Assembly: GCA_021847855.1 (NCBI GenBank)
Contig: JAJZOT010000021.1
Location: 1 to 11,269, forward strand
Source: Thermoplasmata archaeon
Lineage (GTDB): Archaea > Thermoplasmatota > Thermoplasmata > Thermoplasmatales > Thermoplasmataceae
Length of the DNA stretch: 11,269 nt
Reading direction: 5' to 3'
Below are positions 1 to 6,664 of the stretch, piece by piece. How positions within the stretch are numbered: position 1 is the stretch's first letter; each line of letters begins with the position of its first letter. Both the position numbers and the translations under genes were made by a program. Below the pieces are notes generated by a model, which did not search any database, was not told the DNA's origin, and saw only the letters and a program-made list of their open reading frames with translations.

Positions 1-513
1 TTTCTCGGGGTGATAGGAACAGCCCCCGAAAAGGGTACTTATGGGATGATACCTCCACAAAACTTCGGGGGAAACATGGATAACAAGATGAACTGTAAGG
101 GTGCCAGGATATTGCTTCCGGTAAACGTAGATGGAGGGATGCTCTCAATATCCGATCCGCATGCTTCACAGGGTGATGGCGAGATATGTGGAACCGCAAT
201 TGAAGTCTCAGCCAGGGTAAAGTTGAAGGTAAGGGTAATTAAAGGAAAGAAATTGTTGGACCCTCTTGTATATTCCCGTTCCGGATGTTCAGAAGATATT
301 TTATGTGCAATGGGAATAGATTCTGATCTGCACAGAGCTTCAGTTAAAGCGGCTGAAAATATGATAGATCAGATCTCCGGCTCTGGATTAAGTCCGGAAG
401 AGGCATACATACTGTGCAGTGTGGCAGGGGATCTGAGAATATCTGAAATAGTGGACGAACCAAACTTCGTTGTAAGCATGTGTCTTCCAACAGTTCTCCT
501 CAACCATACATAA
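1..513 (+). CDS. Acetamidase/formamidase family protein, C-terminal part (5' end outside window)
   Basis: The reading frame is open from the first base, so this is the last ~170 residues of a family that is usually about 300 residues long. The GTG at position 10 is internal rather than a start. Family signatures are visible: 'NFGGNMDNK', then 'LLPVNVDGGMLSISDPHASQGDGEICGTAIE', given here as the blocks LLPVNVDGGML, SDPHASQGDGE and CGTAIE. These match the FmdA/AmdA core, where the His/Asp/Gln cluster lies at the metal-containing active site. Members hydrolyse formamide, acetamide or related short amides to ammonia and the acid in the cytoplasm; the substrate cannot be told here. The C-terminus has the expected helical AYILCSVAGDLRISEIVD segment followed by VVSMCLPTVLL. 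The gene converges on an MFS gene, with stop codons only ten bases apart and no clear terminator hairpin between them. Confidence 0.9.
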   Translation, partial: FLGVIGTAPEKGTYGMIPPQNFGGNMDNKMNCKGARILLPVNVDGGMLSISDPHASQGDGEICGTAIEVSARVKLKVRVIKGKKLLDPLVYSRSGCSEDILCAMGIDSDLHRASVKAAENMIDQISGSGLSPEEAYILCSVAGDLRISEIVDEPNFVVSMCLPTVLLNHT

Positions 514-523
514 GGATGATATA

Positions 524-1681
524 TCAGGCAACTGAGATTTCCAGGCTCTTCCTGACACTGCTCCTTAGAAACGCAAAAAGGGTAATTATTGCCAGGAGAC
601 CGAGGAAGATCCATGAATATATGTACCCATAGGATTCAATAAATCCAAATAAATATGGCACAGTTGATCCAATGCCGATCTGTATGGAATTGATGAGTCC
701 TACACTCAGTGCAATATATGTCTTATCTGTCTCTATTCTGGCCACTACTGCATATTCGAGGGATATGACCAGGGTTGCAAACATCCCTTCAAAAGCTATT
801 ATGGCCCAGAGACCGTAGTACCCGGTGAAAGGTATGGTGATCACAACTGCACCTATGAGTATACTGGCAGCTATTGAAATACGGATTACATTGAATTTCC
901 TGACAAAGCCAGATATTACGCCCCCTACAATTCCGAACATAAGTATCATCCCGCCCATTACTCCTGCAACATAATCCTGTATTCCTATGCTCTGGGCATA
1001 AGTGGAAAAGAACTCCGGAAAAGTGTAATTCAATGCCCATAACCCAACAAAACCTATTGCCACAATCCAGATCTTTCTGTTGAGTATTCTTTCCTTCAGT
1101 GCACTTAATTCGATTCTCGTGTATCTTTTTGAAGCGGGCAAAACAACGAATGTAAAGATGGTGACAAAGAGCATTGCCAGGCCGGAGATGAGAAAGTCAG
1201 ATCTCCATCCGTAAATATCGACGATTGGGGTAAAGAGTATTACTCCGGCACCTGCCCCGATGTTGTAAGATGAGTTGTAAATTCCAATCATCGCAGTAAG
1301 TTTTGCTGAATAAAGTTCACCAAGTATGCCTATTGCAGTGGAAAAATAGAGGGCTGCACCGACTCCCACGACAAATCTGAGTATCACAAGAATTATAAAA
1401 TCAGGTGAATATGCACAACCTATGACTGCAAACGACATTAAAAATAGGCCCGTCATGGCGGTACTCTTGGCGCCAATTCTCGAGGAAATAACTCCGGCAG
1501 GGAGCTGAAAGATACCGGCTCCCACGAGAAACGAGGAAAGCAGCAAGCCGGTTTCTCCCAGATTTACATGAAATGTCTGACCAATTGGAACAAGGGCAGG
1601 TGATATATTGAACCAGTTGAGAGAATAGAACACCCTTGAAAGCATTATTGAAAACCCCGAAATTCCTCTGGATACTCCCAA
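524..1681 (-). CDS. Major facilitator superfamily (MFS) permease
   Basis: A 385-residue hydrophobic protein with about 12 predicted membrane helices, the normal MFS size. A loop after the second helix reads GVISSRIGAKS, a variant of MFS motif A (GxxxDRxGRxx) in which Ser replaces the usual Asp. A conserved-looking RFVVGVGAALYFS follows in the fourth-helix region, and a charged cytoplasmic loop (ASKRYTRIELSALKERILNRK) separates the two six-helix halves. It should carry a small solute across the cytoplasmic membrane; the substrate is unknown. The best start is TTG at 1681, which lies about 32 bases from a TATA-like box. An ATG at 1645 would remove 12 residues and leave a short first helix, so it is less likely but possible. 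The downstream amidase is convergent, so co-transcription is ruled out and a shared amide/acid substrate is only speculation. Confidence 0.88.
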   Translation of the reverse strand: MGVSRGISGFSIMLSRVFYSLNWFNISPALVPIGQTFHVNLGETGLLLSSFLVGAGIFQLPAGVISSRIGAKSTAMTGLFLMSFAVIGCAYSPDFIILVILRFVVGVGAALYFSTAIGILGELYSAKLTAMIGIYNSSYNIGAGAGVILFTPIVDIYGWRSDFLISGLAMLFVTIFTFVVLPASKRYTRIELSALKERILNRKIWIVAIGFVGLWALNYTFPEFFSTYAQSIGIQDYVAGVMGGMILMFGIVGGVISGFVRKFNVIRISIAASILIGAVVITIPFTGYYGLWAIIAFEGMFATLVISLEYAVVARIETDKTYIALSVGLINSIQIGIGSTVPYLFGFIESYGYIYSWIFLGLLAIITLFAFLRSSVRKSLEISVA

Positions 1682-1708
1682 CGCCGCTGGACCTCTTCCG
1701 GAAATGTG

Positions 1709-1718
1709 ATTTAAGTAT
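1709..1718 (-). promoter_or_regulatory. TATA-like box for the MFS gene
   Basis: On the - strand the sequence reads ATACTTAAAT. Its centre is about 32 bases before the TTG start at 1681, which implies a leader of only a few bases. A purine-rich GGAAGAGG lies between the box and the start and could act as a weak ribosome binding site. This is an inference from spacing only. Confidence 0.4.
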
Positions 1719-1813
1719 TTACATTGAATGGAGATGTTTTCAACAAAATGTACCGGTTATAAAATAAAAACGGACATTCATTCTCATTTACTCACTTTAA
1801 CTGAAATCAAAAA

Positions 1814-1823
1814 GAAATATATT
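1814..1823 (+). promoter_or_regulatory. TATA box and purine-rich BRE of the RPA operon
   Basis: GAAATATATT is preceded by the A-rich BRE-like AAAAA. The box centre lies about 32 bases before the ATG at 1851, so transcription would begin a few bases before that codon. A second AT-rich candidate, TTATAAAATAAAA at 1757-1769, would give a leader of roughly 60 bases; it cannot be excluded. Both positions argue against translation starting at the upstream ATGs at 1728 or 1734. Confidence 0.5.
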
Positions 1824-1850
1824 GGCTTAATGTATAGTGATATAGTATTT

Positions 1851-2456
1851 ATGACAAACAAAAAGGAGATAATGTCCTGGCTTCAAAATGGAACAGACGA
1901 TTCTAAAAGTCTTGTAGGTATGAAATGGGAGATTGAAGAGGGAGAGAATTACATGATCCTGATGAATGCAAAACTACCATTCAAAATATATATGGCATTT
2001 TTTGGGAACTATGTTGAGATATTTCTGAAAACAGGCATTGAAACAGCTGTAATGGAGAATCAGCCAAGACTTGCAACATACAGATCACTTCTTATACTGA
2101 GCAAGCAGATAGATCTGGTGAAATTCATGCTTGACGGAATAAACGAGGAAATTGTACTGCGTGTGGATTTTGAAACCCAGAGTTTCACCAAGAAGGAACT
2201 TGAGGATTCTTTAAACACCCTTCTCTCATCAATTTATGTTGTTGTGAGGACACTGAAACTTGAGGCAGAGTTCAACCAGAGGATTGCCGAAAGGATGATC
2301 ATGATGGTACAGGAGATGATTGCACAGGGGAAGAGTCCAGAAGACGTTGAAAATTACCTGATATCTAAGGCTGGATTGAGCAAAGAGGAGGCCGAGCAGG
2401 TCATGAACAGATTCCTCGGAAAGAAAGGTGGAACCAGTGCGGGGATGTATGCTTAA
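1851..2456 (+). CDS. Uncharacterised conserved-looking protein, first gene of the RPA operon
   Basis: About 201 residues from the ATG at 1851. The frame stays open back to an ATG at 1728, but those 41 extra residues are low in conserved character and lie over two TATA-like sequences, so I prefer 1851. I do not recognise a named family. The pattern of the first ~140 residues (MSWLQNG, then strands GMKWEIEEGENYMILMN and FKIYMAFFGNYVEIFLKTG, then helices) resembles the alpha/beta fold of YbjN/type III secretion chaperone-like proteins; this is a fold guess. Residues ~145-190 are strongly helical with charged repeats (AEFNQRIAERMIMMVQEMI), followed by a small helical hairpin (GKSPEDVENYLISKAGLSKEEAEQVMNRFL, residues ~155-190) like a protein-binding motif. 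There is no signal peptide or membrane segment. It lies 13 bases before the RPA start and is probably co-transcribed, so a role with ssDNA-binding proteins is a reasonable inference. Confidence 0.75.
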   Translation: MTNKKEIMSWLQNGTDDSKSLVGMKWEIEEGENYMILMNAKLPFKIYMAFFGNYVEIFLKTGIETAVMENQPRLATYRSLLILSKQIDLVKFMLDGINEEIVLRVDFETQSFTKKELEDSLNTLLSSIYVVVRTLKLEAEFNQRIAERMIMMVQEMIAQGKSPEDVENYLISKAGLSKEEAEQVMNRFLGKKGGTSAGMYA

Positions 2457-2469
2457 GGGTGTGTAAAAC

Positions 2470-3555
2470 ATGGCAAATACAAAGATCAGGGATCTTGAAA
2501 AGGATTCAAAGGACGTTTCCATCAAGGGAAAAATACTTTCGGTGGATAAGAAGGATATAAAGAATGAAAGAGGTGAATCCGTATACTATTACGGCCTAAT
2601 TGGTGATGAAACAGGCACTATCCCCTTCACTGCCTGGGCTTTTCCAAATACAGTCCGTGCAGGCGATGTGGTTGAGATAAAATTCTGCAGTGTCAGGGAA
2701 TACAATGAAAAACTGAGGCTAAACATAGATTCCAGGACAGAAGTTATCCTGAAGACGGAAGAGGCCATTGATGTCAAGAGGAATTACAGGGAATACAAGA
2801 TCAGGAGTCTCAACCTCAGCGACCCCTTTGTATCAATAGAGGGCAGAATTGGGCAGGTCAATGAAAGGAAATACCAGAAGGACGGCGAGGAAAGGCTCCT
2901 TTACAGCACGACGGTTGAAGATGACACTGGGCAGATCCAGATGACATCATTTGGCCAGAAGCTTGAGGAAGGCAAAGTTGTGAGGATAGAGGGTGCGAGG
3001 GTATCTGAATACAATTCACGACTGAGAATCTCCATAGGTGACAGAACCAAGGTGGACGAATCAACCGCAGTAATTGGTGAAAGAAAGATATCAAACATAG
3101 AGGATATAAATTCGCCAGTTGGTGGAATAAGAATAGCCGCTTTTTCAGTCAATTTTGGGGAAAAAAGCGGCATTATGAACAGATGTTCCGAATGCAGGAA
3201 AAGGATCGATGACATGAGATGTCCAGATCATCCCAGTGCACCACAGATACTTGACATATTCTCCTATTTTACTCTTGATGACGGAACATCATATGTCCAG
3301 TCAACAGCGGGAAGAGAAGCACTTCTTCCACTAATAGGCATGAAGGATGAAGACCTTTCTGTGGATAACGTCAACCTGAACAGGAAAGATGTGTACCGGA
3401 AACTTCGTGAAGCCATTCTGGGAAAGGCGTTCCTTGCCATGGGCGATTTCAGGAATGGCCAGAACGGACTCAGTTTTCGTCTAAGGAGCATGGAATACTT
3501 GAGTGAGGCAACAATTTCAGAACTAAGCAGGCAGATGGAGGCTGAGTTTGCATGA
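2470..3555 (+). CDS. Replication protein A (RPA1-like), three OB folds with zinc finger
   Basis: 361 residues. Single-stranded DNA-binding protein of replication, repair and recombination. The first OB fold spans about residues 14-95 (VSIKGKILSV, then DETGTIPFTAWAF, then GDVVEIKF and LRLNID). The second spans about 120-195 and repeats the same pattern (VSIEGRIGQV, DDTGQIQMTSFGQ, GKVVRIEGARV, LRISIGDRT). A third, divergent OB domain from about 215 to 345 carries a C239-x2-C242-x8-C251-x2-H254 cluster, the zinc-binding insertion typical of the C-terminal domain of euryarchaeal RPA large subunits. The two N-terminal folds share the element EYN(E/S)(K/R)LR(L/I), which suggests internal duplication. 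AAGGGTGTG just upstream (2455-2463) has GGTG and can serve as a Shine-Dalgarno site for the ATG. The gene is followed with overlapping start/stop by an RPA-associated protein gene, the rpa-rpap order known from haloarchaea. Confidence 0.9.
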   Translation: MANTKIRDLEKDSKDVSIKGKILSVDKKDIKNERGESVYYYGLIGDETGTIPFTAWAFPNTVRAGDVVEIKFCSVREYNEKLRLNIDSRTEVILKTEEAIDVKRNYREYKIRSLNLSDPFVSIEGRIGQVNERKYQKDGEERLLYSTTVEDDTGQIQMTSFGQKLEEGKVVRIEGARVSEYNSRLRISIGDRTKVDESTAVIGERKISNIEDINSPVGGIRIAAFSVNFGEKSGIMNRCSECRKRIDDMRCPDHPSAPQILDIFSYFTLDDGTSYVQSTAGREALLPLIGMKDEDLSVDNVNLNRKDVYRKLREAILGKAFLAMGDFRNGQNGLSFRLRSMEYLSEATISELSRQMEAEFA

Positions 3556-4370
3556 TGCAGAAGAGAGAGCCATCTAAATGGATATTCTCAAGGGAGCTTA
3601 AGGATTGTAAAATTATAGAGGAACTTGAACCTGAGGAAAGGGGAAAACCTTACGTGGTGACCCCTCTCGGGACAAGGGTAAAGAGAGTCATGTTAACAGG
3701 AACCGTGACACAGAAGTTCCCCGACGAGAACCTTACGAAGATAACCGTTTCTGATTCAGTCGGTTCATTCTATGTCAGTGCTTTCCAGAGCGAATTCAGG
3801 CAGGAACAGAAAGATGAGATAGATGCCCTGGAGATTAACGATACAGTGTTCATAATGGGAAGAATAAACCCTTTCAAGACTGCAGAAGGTGCAATGTACT
3901 TCAACATCAACCCAGAATTCACCGGGAAAACAAATCCCGAAACGGTGGAATTCTGGAATCTCAAAACAAAATATATAGCCAGAAGGAAACTGTATGCCAT
4001 CAGTGAAGCCATGAAAAATCCTGAAAGTGATGAAAAGAGTCTCGTGCAGCTCGGTTACACAAAGGAGGAGTCGGAATGTGCAATAAGGGCCAGGGATAAA
4101 TATCATGACTATGATTTCAAGAACTTCGAGGAACTTATCCTTTCATCATCTGCTAAAAGGCCGGAAAGCAACGAGATCCAGTACAAACAGGTTGTTCTTG
4201 ATTATATAAAAAACAATGACACAGATGGAAAGGGGTGCAGATACGAGGATCTGGTCATAGCATCTTCAAACCTGGGAATTGATCAGAGCAAGGTAGATGA
4301 ATTCCTGAACACACTTGGATCGGAGGGTGACATTTATGAAGTTACACTCAAGAGATACAAAGCGATTTGA
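3552..4370 (+). CDS. RPA-associated protein (COG3390-type), OB fold plus winged helix
   Basis: 272 residues. The start overlaps the RPA stop in an ATGATG cluster (ATG at 3552 or 3555), so the two proteins are translationally coupled and probably bind each other. An OB-fold region spans about residues 43-120 (RVKRVMLTGTVTQKF, TKITVSDSVGSFYVSAF, INDTVFIMGRINPF), recalling the small RPA32-like subunit. Residues ~135-200 are helical and charged. The C-terminal ~65 residues (YKQVVLDYIKNND, GCRYEDLVIASSNLGI, VDEFLNTLGSEGDIYEV) have the layout of a winged helix, as in the C-terminal domain of eukaryotic RPA32, which recruits repair factors. In haloarchaea such rpap genes are co-transcribed with their rpa gene and are needed for DNA damage resistance; the same role is inferred here. 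The assignment rests on order and domain pattern. Confidence 0.85.
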   Translation: MMQKREPSKWIFSRELKDCKIIEELEPEERGKPYVVTPLGTRVKRVMLTGTVTQKFPDENLTKITVSDSVGSFYVSAFQSEFRQEQKDEIDALEINDTVFIMGRINPFKTAEGAMYFNINPEFTGKTNPETVEFWNLKTKYIARRKLYAISEAMKNPESDEKSLVQLGYTKEESECAIRARDKYHDYDFKNFEELILSSSAKRPESNEIQYKQVVLDYIKNNDTDGKGCRYEDLVIASSNLGIDQSKVDEFLNTLGSEGDIYEVTLKRYKAI

Positions 4371-4610
4371 GTGTGATATCCTCCTCTACAGGAGTGAGAC
4401 TTCAAGCTCATTTGTGTGAAATTTCAGGCAAAGATCAGAACCGTAGGCTCATGGCAAACAGCAGTCAAAAATACCATGGCCAGATCTAAGTTGCGGAAGT
4501 ATGTTACAGGATCAATGGTTAATTCAGTGGATCATGCATACAAAGTTGTAAAGAAAGATCAAATGACTCACGGGCGAAGCTGGTATTTCTTAGGTACAGG
4601 ATAATGTTTA
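4371..4610. other. 240-base stretch without a convincing gene
   Basis: Lies between the RPA-associated gene and the convergent acyltransferase gene. A 62-codon GTG-started frame (4416-4604) crosses it, but it lacks a promoter or ribosome site and its product resembles nothing I know. A small hairpin, CTCCT-CTAC-AGGAG at 4381-4394, lies ten bases after the RPA-associated stop; no T-run follows, so it is not a typical terminator. No tRNA or C/D-box signature was seen. Confidence 0.5.
4381..4394 (+). repeat. Short hairpin after the RPA operon
   Basis: Perfect 5-base inverted repeat CTCCT/AGGAG around the loop CTAC, ten bases downstream of the last stop codon of the operon. It may protect or end the transcript, but stems this short also arise by chance. 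Confidence 0.3.
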
Positions 4611-5408
4611 TCAGGAAAACGGGTTGTTTTCCATGTTTTTCCGCAAGTTTGTTATTTTTCGAATAATATAGTGAGGGCTGGGAAGCCTGCTGTAATTCGT
4701 TATTGAGTAGCCATTGGCAAAAAGGTATTCAAGAATGGAACAGCTGTTCTGCCTCACGCTCAAAGCGAATTTTATATCATTGATCTTCAATGCCACAAAG
4801 TCCTCGGGTATGTACATAGCCAGTGATTCTGATGGAACCGCATCGTGGTTCATGTCATAATGAAACTCAAGTTCAGGTGTGTTCAGAAAAACCGGTTTTT
4901 CACTGGAAGCTTCAATCTTGAAGTCCAACCAGAGTTCTGCAACCAGTCTGTCTGTACGCATACCCCGGTTTAACTGATCCTCCATCTCCCCATAGAAATT
5001 TCTGAGGTATGTTCTTGAAAAAGCCCCAAGTTTCCCAATGTTGAAGTTGGCGTTCAGTGACATAAGTGGATCAAATGTCCAGGCAATGAAATCATATCCG
5101 TTATCTCTGGCCCATTTCAGCTGAGCCTGCTTCAGTTCGTAACCAATGCCTGAATATTTCCGATCTTTTATTACTCCTGTCATATGGGAATAAAGATACG
5201 GTTTTCCCTTTCTTAGACCCGGAAAAGAGAAACTCATCCCCACCATATTTCCATTATCATATGCACCAAGAACAAGGCCACCATGGAATTTCATTGCTGT
5301 AACCATGTCCTTGACCAGACTCTCCATGCTTTCGAATCCCCATGCTGATCTTATTACGGGAAGTATGCCCTTGATTTCATCAGGATCCTTAACAATTTTG
5401 ATATCCAT
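4611..5408 (-). CDS. GNAT-family acyltransferase (COG3375-like)
   Basis: 265 residues, cytoplasmic. The N-terminal ~165 residues form a GNAT domain: GGLVLGAYDNGNMVGMSFSFPG (residues ~43-64), then SHMTGVIKDRKYSGIGYELK (~74-93), whose K84-x-x-G87-x-G89 is the acyl-CoA pyrophosphate loop (motif A). The stretch WTFDPLMSLNANFNIGKLGA (~110-129), then FYGEMEDQLNRGMRTDRLVAEL, is diagnostic of the COG3375 subgroup as I recall it. The C-terminal ~100 residues are a subgroup-specific extension. Members of this subgroup are often found beside N-acylamino acid racemase/MenC-like genes, and here the divergent neighbour is exactly such an enzyme. The inferred job is acylation (probably succinylation) of an amino acid to make the racemase substrate. 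The acyl donor and acceptor cannot be read from sequence. A TATA-like box 26 bases upstream suggests a leaderless mRNA. Confidence 0.85.
   Translation of the reverse strand: MDIKIVKDPDEIKGILPVIRSAWGFESMESLVKDMVTAMKFHGGLVLGAYDNGNMVGMSFSFPGLRKGKPYLYSHMTGVIKDRKYSGIGYELKQAQLKWARDNGYDFIAWTFDPLMSLNANFNIGKLGAFSRTYLRNFYGEMEDQLNRGMRTDRLVAELWLDFKIEASSEKPVFLNTPELEFHYDMNHDAVPSESLAMYIPEDFVALKINDIKFALSVRQNSCSILEYLFANGYSITNYSRLPSPHYIIRKITNLRKNMENNPFS
4614..4632 (-). terminator. Hairpin at the 3' end of the acyltransferase gene
   Basis: Perfect 7-base inverted repeat GGAAAAC/GTTTTCC around a 5-base loop GGGTT. It covers the last codons of the - strand acyltransferase gene, next to its TGA at 4611-4613. The position in a convergent region fits transcript ending or 3' end stability. 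No T-run follows on either strand, so it is not a canonical archaeal terminator. Confidence 0.3.
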
Positions 5409-5429
5409 TGACCTTTAATGCAATATGGT

Positions 5430-5438
5430 TATCTTAAT
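5430..5438 (-). promoter_or_regulatory. TATA box of the acyltransferase gene
   Basis: ATTAAGATA on the - strand, with its centre 26 bases before the ATG at 5408. This is the spacing expected for a leaderless archaeal transcript. It lies about 30 bases from the racemase TATA box on the other strand, so one regulator bound between them could control both genes. Confidence 0.5.
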
Positions 5439-5463
5439 CCTTCTTAGAGTTAATCAGTCAAAG

Positions 5464-5471
5464 TATTATAT
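5464..5471 (+). promoter_or_regulatory. TATA box of the racemase gene
   Basis: TATTATAT, centred 25 bases before the ATG at 5492. There is no Shine-Dalgarno sequence between box and start, so the mRNA is probably leaderless. The spacing supports the chosen start. Confidence 0.55.
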
Positions 5472-5491
5472 CAAAAAGTGCATATCACCCT

Positions 5492-6592
5492 ATGAAAAGT
5501 ACTTTGTCGTATGAACTGGTTGAAATGCCCCTGAATGCACCGTTCGAAACCAGTTTCGGAAGGCAGTTCAACAGATGCGCCCTTGTTTTCAGGCTGGAAG
5601 CCGGTGGAATAACTGCATATTCTGAAAGTGTAACGGACACAGATCCATTCTACAGCTATGAGAACAATTTCACTGCACTGGAGATAATCAGTAAGTATCT
5701 ATCACCACATATTACAAAGCTTCCTGAACCGGCTGAGTTCATGAAACAGGTTAGTTATGTAAAGGGGCACAATATGGCAAAAGCAGCCATGGAGATGCTT
5801 CTCTGGGACTATCATTCCAGAAAGAAAAATATGCCGCTGAATCAATATCTTGGGAAATCTAAAGGGAAAGCAGAGGTTGGTATATCACTGGGTATGGATC
5901 CCATACAGGAAATCATATCACGGATATCAGATGCGCTGGATATGGGCTATAAGAGGATCAAGGTCAAGATCAAAAAGGGGAAGGAGCTGGGCATACTGGC
6001 CCCAATCAGGGACCATTATCCTGACATTTCCCTGACAGCCGATGCAAACTGCGACTATTCAATTAACGATGTAGACCTCCTTAAGAAGATCGACAGGTTT
6101 AACCTTCAGTACCTTGAACAGCCTCTTGGGCACGATGATCTCATCTATCACTCTAAACTCGCAAAGTTAATGGCGACCCCAATCTGTCTGGACGAATCAA
6201 TAACTGACGTTGAAAAGGCCAGGAAGGCATTTGAAATCGAGGCGGGAGAGGTTATAAACATAAAACCCGGTCGTGTAGGAGGACTGACGAATTCTATCGC
6301 AATTTCGGAAGTCGTGAGGGAAAATGGAGGGCACTGCTGGGTTGGAGGGATGCTGGAAACTGGTATAGGCAGGGCATTCAATGTTGCCATGGCTGCACAC
6401 ACCAATGTAGATTACGCTGGAGACACATCTCCCAACTCAAAATATTTCAAAAAGGATATAGTGACCAAGCCATTTACAATGCAAGATGGCTTCATAAATG
6501 TAAATGGAGGAAGTGGAACGGGTGTTGATGTGGACGCAGACTCACTCTCCGGCTACAGAATATCCCGTGGAATAATAAAAGAATGGGATTAG
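5492..6592 (+). CDS. Enolase-superfamily N-acylamino acid racemase / o-succinylbenzoate synthase-like enzyme
   Basis: 366 residues, the normal size. The N-terminal capping domain (~1-125) precedes a (beta/alpha)7-beta barrel. All catalytic residues of the muconate-lactonising subgroup are present: K157-x-K159 in IKVKIKKG; the metal ligands D184 (TADAN), E209 (LEQPL) and D234 (LDES); and K258 in NIKPGRVGG. GGMLETGIGRA (~285-295) is typical of the OSBS/NSAR branch. The order and spacing agree closely with those I recall for the Amycolatopsis enzyme (K163, D189, E214, D239, K263). Members either dehydrate SHCHC to o-succinylbenzoate for menaquinone or racemise N-acylamino acids, and many do both. 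No menaquinone gene is nearby, while a GNAT acyltransferase is divergent from it, so N-acyl (probably N-succinyl) amino acid racemisation is the better guess. The dual activity of the family keeps this open. Confidence 0.9.
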   Translation: MKSTLSYELVEMPLNAPFETSFGRQFNRCALVFRLEAGGITAYSESVTDTDPFYSYENNFTALEIISKYLSPHITKLPEPAEFMKQVSYVKGHNMAKAAMEMLLWDYHSRKKNMPLNQYLGKSKGKAEVGISLGMDPIQEIISRISDALDMGYKRIKVKIKKGKELGILAPIRDHYPDISLTADANCDYSINDVDLLKKIDRFNLQYLEQPLGHDDLIYHSKLAKLMATPICLDESITDVEKARKAFEIEAGEVINIKPGRVGGLTNSIAISEVVRENGGHCWVGGMLETGIGRAFNVAMAAHTNVDYAGDTSPNSKYFKKDIVTKPFTMQDGFINVNGGSGTGVDVDADSLSGYRISRGIIKEWD

Positions 6593-6596
6593 ATAA

Positions 6597-6602
6597 TTTT
6601 TT
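6597..6602 (+). terminator. T-run terminator after the racemase gene
   Basis: Six T residues begin five bases after the TAG at 6590-6592, in the 72-base gap between convergent genes. Archaeal RNA polymerase commonly ends on such T-tracts without a hairpin. No matching T-run is seen for gcvPB on the other strand. Confidence 0.4.
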
Positions 6603-6664
6603 GATGAATGATCAGGAAAGAACTGACCTTCATGGAGGAGATGGTGTAATGCTATCTACCGTGA

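Noticed and set aside
524..1681. Functional link between the MFS permease and the acetamidase/formamidase as an amide uptake system
   Set aside because: The genes are convergent, not co-transcribed, and the permease gives no clue to its substrate.
1728..1850. N-terminal extension of the first RPA-operon gene from the ATG at 1728
   Set aside because: It runs across two TATA-like sequences and leaves only 46 bases for the divergent MFS promoter. The ATG at 1851 fits the nearer TATA box.
4416..4604. 62-codon GTG-started ORF on the + strand
   Set aside because: No promoter at leaderless distance, no Shine-Dalgarno site, no recognisable family, and composition unlike the neighbouring genes.
5492..6592. 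Assignment as MenC in a menaquinone cluster
   Set aside because: Family features allow OSBS activity, but no other menaquinone gene is in the window and the partner is an acyltransferase.
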